Of a stretch of DNA of 64,000 nt, positions 60,534-64,000 are shown one piece after another. Each line of letters opens with the position of its first letter. Position 1 is the stretch's first letter. Made by a program: the position numbers and the translations under genes. This DNA is from AC-56 sp963798705 (GTDB lineage: Bacteria > Actinomycetota > Thermoleophilia > Solirubrobacterales > 70-9). The stretch spans positions 2,294,001-2,358,000 of the forward strand of contig CAWCTW010000005.1 of the NCBI GenBank assembly GCA_963798705.1. Direction: 5' to 3'. The notes beneath the pieces were generated by a model. That model saw only the letters and a list, made by a program, of their open reading frames with translations. It was not told the DNA's origin and made no database searches.

Positions 60534-60599
60534 GGCCGCTACAGCCGACCAACAAGTGACGGGCCGATCCAGAAAGTTGCCCACTAGCGGGGCTTTCTC

Positions 60600-60623
60600 C
60601 GATGGGCGCGGCTGGTTTCGAAC
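60600..60623 (-). repeat. right att-like direct repeat (tRNA 3' end)
   Basis: Exact 24-base match to 42736-42759, same orientation. It covers three bases of flank, the discriminator and acceptor 3' strand, and part of the T arm of tRNA-Val. Confidence 0.8.
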
Positions 60624-60674
60624 CAGCGACCTCTCGCGTGTGAAGCGAGCGCTCTCCCACTGAGCTACGCGCCC
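60603..60674 (-). tRNA. tRNA-Val(CAC)
   Basis: A 72-base cloverleaf on the minus strand: acceptor GGGCGCG/CGCGCCC, D arm GCTC...GAGC, anticodon stem CTCGC/GCGAG with loop TTCACAC (anticodon CAC at 60640-60642, reading GTG), T arm GCTGG-TTCGAAA-CCAGC, discriminator A. CCA is not encoded. Its 3' end is the proposed island attachment site. Confidence 0.95.
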
Positions 60675-60839
60675 GGGGGGCGGATGATAGGCAGCCCCGG
60701 ATGGATGGCAGGACGCGGGCTGCCGGGCGCGGCCGGGGTTCCCGGTCCGGTCGGGTCAACCTGCGCCCACCTGTCGGCCGTGGTTTGACTGGACCCGGCC
60801 TACAGGGGCGAAGGCACCCCCGCGTGCGAGGATGGCGGC

Positions 60840-61265
60840 GTGAAGGTCACGATGATGCTCGCGGATGCCGCGCAGGCGGTGGAAGGCAAGCTCTACATCC
60901 TCGGGGGAGGTTGGTCCCTCACCGGGCCGGAGCCGAGCGCGTCGGCGATCGCCGCGTACATCCAGGTGCCCTGGGATCGCACCAACGTTCAGCACGAGTT
61001 CCGGTTCGAGCTGATCGACAGCGACGGGCAGCCGGTCACCGCGGAGACGCCGGAGGGTGAGGACGAGCAGGTGGCGATCGAGGGTGGCTTCGAGGTCGGG
61101 CGGCCAGTGGGCGTGACGCCGGGGACGCCGATCGACGTGCCGCTCGCCATCAACATCGGGCCGCTGGCGCTGCCTCCGGGTGGCCGCTACGAGTGGCGGC
61201 TGACGATCGACGGGGAGACGTCGGACGACTGGCGGCTGGCGTTCTCCACTCGGCCCGCGGACTGA
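60840..61265 (+). CDS. DUF6941 family protein
   Basis: A 141-residue beta-rich protein from GTG 60840: TMMLADAAQAVEGKLYILGG with GWSLTGPEP, FRFELIDSDGQPVT, LPPGGRYEWRLTIDG and a final WRLAFSTRP. This is the DUF6941 pattern, with no known function. It stands alone just past the tRNA in core genome. Confidence 0.75.
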   Translation: MKVTMMLADAAQAVEGKLYILGGGWSLTGPEPSASAIAAYIQVPWDRTNVQHEFRFELIDSDGQPVTAETPEGEDEQVAIEGGFEVGRPVGVTPGTPIDVPLAINIGPLALPPGGRYEWRLTIDGETSDDWRLAFSTRPAD

Positions 61266-61331
61266 GCGTCCGGCCCAGCCCGGGCACTCCTGGTTTGGCC
61301 GCCCGGCCAGGCGGGCAGGGGGTGAATACGT

Positions 61332-62285
61332 ATGGCCGCGGACGGCTTTCGACACCAGGCGCTCTTCTACTCGGGGGACGAGGAGTTCCTGGCCGGAACG
61401 CTGCCGTTCATCCGCGACGCGGTAGCGGCGGACGAGCCGATCATGGTCGCCGTGGGTGCGGACAAGATCAAGCTGCTGCGAAGCAGGTTGAACGGCGCCG
61501 CCGACCGCGTCGCCTTTGCCGACATGCACGAGATCGGGCGCAACCCCGCGTTGATCATTCCCGCCTGGCAGGACTTCGTCACCGCCGCCGCGACCCGCGG
61601 CCAACGCGCGCGCGGGATCGGTGAGCCGACCTGCGCGCCACGGAGCGTGGCGGAGGTCGCGGAATGCGAGCACCACGAGTCCCTGCTGAACCTGGCCTTC
61701 GACCACGGGCCCTCGTGGTGGCTTCTCTGCCCCTACGACGTGGGGGCCCTCGGTCCAGCGGTCGTCGCCGGCGCCGAGCACAACCACCCGTTCATCGAGG
61801 AGCACGGCGTCGAGCGCAGGTCGGGCGCCTACCGCGAACCGGCGGCGACGGGGGCTCCCTTCGCGGGCCGGCTGCCCGCACCGTCCGTCGCTCCCGAGGA
61901 GATGGTGTTCGAATCCGCCGACGACCTCGAGGCCACGCGCCGGTTCGTGACCGAGCAGGCCGCAGCGGAGGAAATGGATTCGGAGCGGGCCGACGGGCTG
62001 GTGCTGGCCGTGGACGAGGTCGTCACCAACGCGTTGCGCCACGGCGGCGGACGCGGGGTTGTTCGCGTTTGGCCGGAGGGCGGCGGCCTGGTTTGCGAGG
62101 TGTCGGACACGGGGACGATCACGGACCCCATGGTGGGGCGGATCCGCCCCGACGTCAACGAGCTCGGCAGTCGTGGGCTGTGGATCGCGAACAACTTCTG
62201 CGATCTGGTCCAGATTCGGTCCTCGCGTGTCGGCACCGTCGTCCGCTGCCACCTGGGCGCGGCCGAGAGCGCGGTCCGGGCTTAG
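61332..62285 (+). CDS. MEDS-domain sensor with anti-sigma-type HATPase
   Basis: A 317-residue protein from ATG 61332. The N-terminal MEDS/DcmR-like sensory domain (GFRHQALFYSGDEEFLAGTL, WLLCPYDVGALGP) is joined near residue 195 to a RsbW-like ATPase: VLAVDEVVTNALRHGGGRGV (N box), VCEVSDTGTI (D-x-G) and LGSRGLWIANNFCDLVQIRS (GLxI). Typical of cytosolic partner-switch regulators that bind sigma or anti-anti-sigma factors; the partner is not adjacent. Ends 50 bases before the SRP RNA. Confidence 0.85.
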   Translation: MAADGFRHQALFYSGDEEFLAGTLPFIRDAVAADEPIMVAVGADKIKLLRSRLNGAADRVAFADMHEIGRNPALIIPAWQDFVTAAATRGQRARGIGEPTCAPRSVAEVAECEHHESLLNLAFDHGPSWWLLCPYDVGALGPAVVAGAEHNHPFIEEHGVERRSGAYREPAATGAPFAGRLPAPSVAPEEMVFESADDLEATRRFVTEQAAAEEMDSERADGLVLAVDEVVTNALRHGGGRGVVRVWPEGGGLVCEVSDTGTITDPMVGRIRPDVNELGSRGLWIANNFCDLVQIRSSRVGTVVRCHLGAAESAVRA

Positions 62286-62335
62286 ACGAACGGGCCGCCG
62301 GTCGAAGCCTCGCGGCCCCCGCTAGGATCCCGGGT

Positions 62336-62608
62336 GGACCGTGCTAGGCGGGGAGGTAGCGGTGCCCTGTCACCCGCAATCCGCTCTAGCGGGGCTGAAT
62401 GCCCGTCCGAGGGTCGTGGCCTTCGGGGTCAGTACGTCGCGGACGGCGCTGACGGCCAGGTCCCGCGCAATGCGCGCCCGCGAACCAGGTCAGGTCCGGA
62501 AGGAAGCAGCCTTAAGCGGTAGCGAGCATGTGCCGCGGACCAGCCTGGCCCGAGCCAACTGCGGCGCAAGCGCCCGGGGACCGCTCTCGAGGGCGGGCCG
62601 CACGGTCC
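62336..62608 (+). ncRNA. ffs: signal recognition particle RNA, large (Bacillus-like) type
   Basis: A 273-base SRP RNA. The Alu-domain word GTGCTAGGCGGGGAGGTAGC and the loop sequence AATCCGCTCTAGC match the Bacillus scRNA type. The Ffh-binding domain IV has GTCAGGTCCGGAAGGAAGCA with the opposite strand CATGTGCCGC. Ends GGACCGTGC and GCACGGTCC pair. A T6 run at 62613-62618 serves as terminator. It guides membrane-protein ribosomes together with Ffh. Placement just ahead of dnaX is usual. Confidence 0.93.
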
Positions 62609-62626
62609 ATGGTTTTTTGTGGTGGC

Positions 62627-63398
62627 TCAGTAGGTCTCCGGTACTGCTGGCGCGAGCTTGCCGACCTTGGTCGAGATGCCCCCGCCCGAGCCCGTCGACC
62701 CTCCGCCGCCGCCCGAGTCCGTCGAGGTGCCGCCGGAGCCGCCGTTCGAGCCGCCGCCCTTGCTGCCGCCCCCGTCGGCCCCGATGCCGCCGTTCCTGCC
62801 GTCATGGCGACGCCTGTGGTGGCGCGTGGCCGCCCGCCGGCGGATCCTGGTCGCCGCCTGAATGGGGGCAGCGGCGCGTGTAGACGACCCGCGCGGGATC
62901 TCCGGGCGGGGTATCGGAATGCGACCAGGACAGGTGGAGGTGGTTGCCGCGGCCGTGCCCGGCGTCGCCGTTCCAGCCGACCCAGCGCCAGGGCATGATC
63001 GGCTCGTTCTGCCGGGGCTCGGCTAGGTGCGCGAGGTCGCCGATCTCGCCCCAGGTGCCTCCCTTGCCTCGGTTCGGGACGATGTCGGTCGCGAGGCCGA
63101 TCGGATGCTCGCCGTTTTGGGCGTGGACCGGATCGTTGGAGTAGCCGTCGGTGACGAAGATGTCGAACCGGCGCTTCATCCACCGGATGTCGGGCAGCAG
63201 CCGCCGGTCGATTCGCTCCGCCGGGAGGCCCGGGATGGCGACGAAGCGCCCGCCGTTCACCGTCTTGCACAGGTGCGGTGCGATCTTCTTGCTCCGCATG
63301 CCCGCCGCCGGCGACGCGGCCACGCACAGCGCCCCGATGCCGATCGCGAGCAGGACCAGCGTGCGCGCCACGCGGAATCCTTTCCCCCGGCCTGCCAT
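62627..63398 (-). pseudogene. M15-like secreted peptidase, frameshifted before a Gly/Ser tail
   Basis: ATG 63398 opens a signal peptide (RTLVLLAIGIGALCVAASPA). An M15-like domain follows with GEHPIGLATDIVPN (HxxxxxxD) and GHGRGNHLHLSW (HxH), as in zinc D,D-peptidases. The frame ends at 62802. One base away the minus strand continues as a Gly/Ser-rich tail (GGSKGGGSNGGSGG-like), then GISTKVGKLAPAVPETY and a stop at 62627, which is more protein-like. A single indel near 62820 is likely. The catalytic domain itself is intact. Confidence 0.7.
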
Positions 63399-63644
63399 TG
63401 CGTAATTGAATCGTCAGCGGCTCCCGAAACTGAAAGAGTGCACCCAGGATGAACGACGCCGCTCCGGACCTCGAGCAGTCACCCAGATTCAGCAGCACAT
63501 GTGGTCCGAGGAAGCCTTCCCCGATCCAGCGGAATCGGCCTCCGGACCGGCCCGAAGCCACGGCTAGACTGGCGGGGTGTGTCGATCGAGGAGCGTCCTA
63601 GCGACGAGTCAGGCAGGTAAGGCGGCGAAGCCGCCGCATTAGGC

Positions 63645-64000
63645 GTGGCCGAGACCTCCCTCTATCGCCGCCATCGCCCCCAGAGCTTCGACGAGGTCGT
63701 CGGCCAGGAGCATGTCGTGCGCACGCTTCGCAACGCCGTCGAGAACGACCGGGTCCACCACGCGTACCTGTTCGTCGGCTCGCGCGGCACGGGAAAGACA
63801 TCGCTGGCGAAGATCCTCGCTCGCTCGCTGAACTGCGTGAACGGGCCCACGGTGACGCCATGTGGGGAGTGCGAGTCGTGCCGGACGATCGCGGCCGGCA
63901 CGTCCCTCGACGTGATCGAGATGGACGCGGCGTCCAACCGCTCCGTGGACGACATCCGTGATCTGCGCGAGCGGGTGGGCTACGCGCCCGCCGCGGGCGG
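63645..64000 (+). CDS. dnaX: DNA polymerase III subunit gamma/tau, partial
   Basis: The clamp-loader ATPase gene runs off the right edge; 118 residues are seen from GTG 63645. SLYRRHRPQSFDEVVGQEHV is the invariant N-terminus. Walker A is FVGSRGTGKTSLAKILA, and the zinc cluster begins LNCVNGPTVTPCGECESCRT. DVIEMDAASNRSVDDIRDLR follows. A short hairpin GGCGGCGAAGCCGCC lies 10 bases before the start. Core replication gene next to the SRP RNA, as in many bacteria. Confidence 0.96.
   Translation, partial: MAETSLYRRHRPQSFDEVVGQEHVVRTLRNAVENDRVHHAYLFVGSRGTGKTSLAKILARSLNCVNGPTVTPCGECESCRTIAAGTSLDVIEMDAASNRSVDDIRDLRERVGYAPAAG

Larger units (their letters stand above)
42736..60623. mobile_element. putative decayed genomic island in tRNA-Val(CAC)
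   Basis: Bounded by an exact 24-base direct repeat, at 42736-42759 and 60600-60623. The right copy includes the 3' end of tRNA-Val, and the left copy lies where an island entering that tRNA end would leave it. The interior differs from the flanks: single genes in mixed orientation, a transposase, short repeats, frameshifted genes and many tiny membrane proteins. No integrase, origin or conjugation gene is seen, so the element is old or moved in trans. Confidence 0.45.

Noticed and set aside
62658..62861. A Pro-rich plus-strand ORF after the SRP RNA.
   Set aside because: It is the complement of the Gly/Ser-rich tail of the M15-like gene.

Overview
This window is GC-rich (roughly 65-70 %) bacterial chromosome. 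The gene content points to a soil actinobacterium. A Thermoleophilia (Solirubrobacterales/Gaiellales-like) member is my best inference, from the many MSRENVE-type SnoaL proteins, the DUF2277/DUF5995/DUF6941 families and the base composition. No marker here settles the taxonomy. Dense genes, many frameshifted relics and single-gene modules give the window the look of a poorly curated soil or metagenome genome, so some frameshifts may be sequencing errors.

Layout. 0-8 kb: an EmrB/QacA exporter and a VOC protein, a SnoaL-tailed ECF sigma factor with a DUF2277 protein, a secreted cupredoxin protein, two cupins around an N5-(carboxyethyl)ornithine synthase-like enzyme, and a class V aminotransferase. 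8-20 kb: an alpha/beta hydrolase with a Cys nucleophile, a GMC (cholesterol-oxidase-like) oxidoreductase, a metallophosphoesterase, a DUF2510 membrane protein, and a Vps62-like protein translationally coupled to an aldonolactone-oxidase-like flavoenzyme. 20-24 kb: a tightly overlapping leftward operon headed by a papain-family protein whose His segment has moved in front of its Cys segment, followed by membrane proteins and a YGSN (cyclotransferase-like) protein. 24-31 kb: DUF5995, a NarL-type regulator, a six-repeat PLL-lectin/zinc-protease fusion, a HEAT protein, an M19 dipeptidase and a second Vps62 protein. 31-38 kb: a seven-gene rightward cluster (C1 protease, Cys-rich protein, DUF1232-like protein, membrane protein, FAD oxidoreductase, amidohydrolase, nucleoside-phosphorylase-like protein), with its promoter/leader duplicated at 35.6 kb. 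38-42 kb: an M43 metalloprotease, relics, and small secreted and SnoaL genes.

42.74-60.62 kb is bounded by an exact 24-base direct repeat that includes the 3' end of tRNA-Val(CAC). I read it as a decayed genomic island. It carries an IS1182-like transposase, M23 and M50 peptidases, several alpha/beta hydrolases, an ECF42 sigma/DGPF pair, an HNH nuclease, a Crp/Fnr regulator, many very small membrane or secreted proteins and a tandem SnoaL array. No integrase is visible. 60.6-64 kb returns to core genome: tRNA-Val, DUF6941, a MEDS/anti-sigma-type ATPase, a large (Bacillus-type) SRP RNA, an M15-like protein and the start of dnaX.

Themes. The window repeatedly holds an intact gene plus a damaged copy elsewhere (M19 dipeptidase, Vps62, permuted C1 protein, SnoaL, metallophosphoesterase 3' end). 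The three largest relics keep both ends and have lost the middle. The most interesting candidate for something undescribed is the 19.8-24.2 kb operon around the permuted papain-like protein, together with the 31.4-38.3 kb cluster headed by a canonical papain-like protease.
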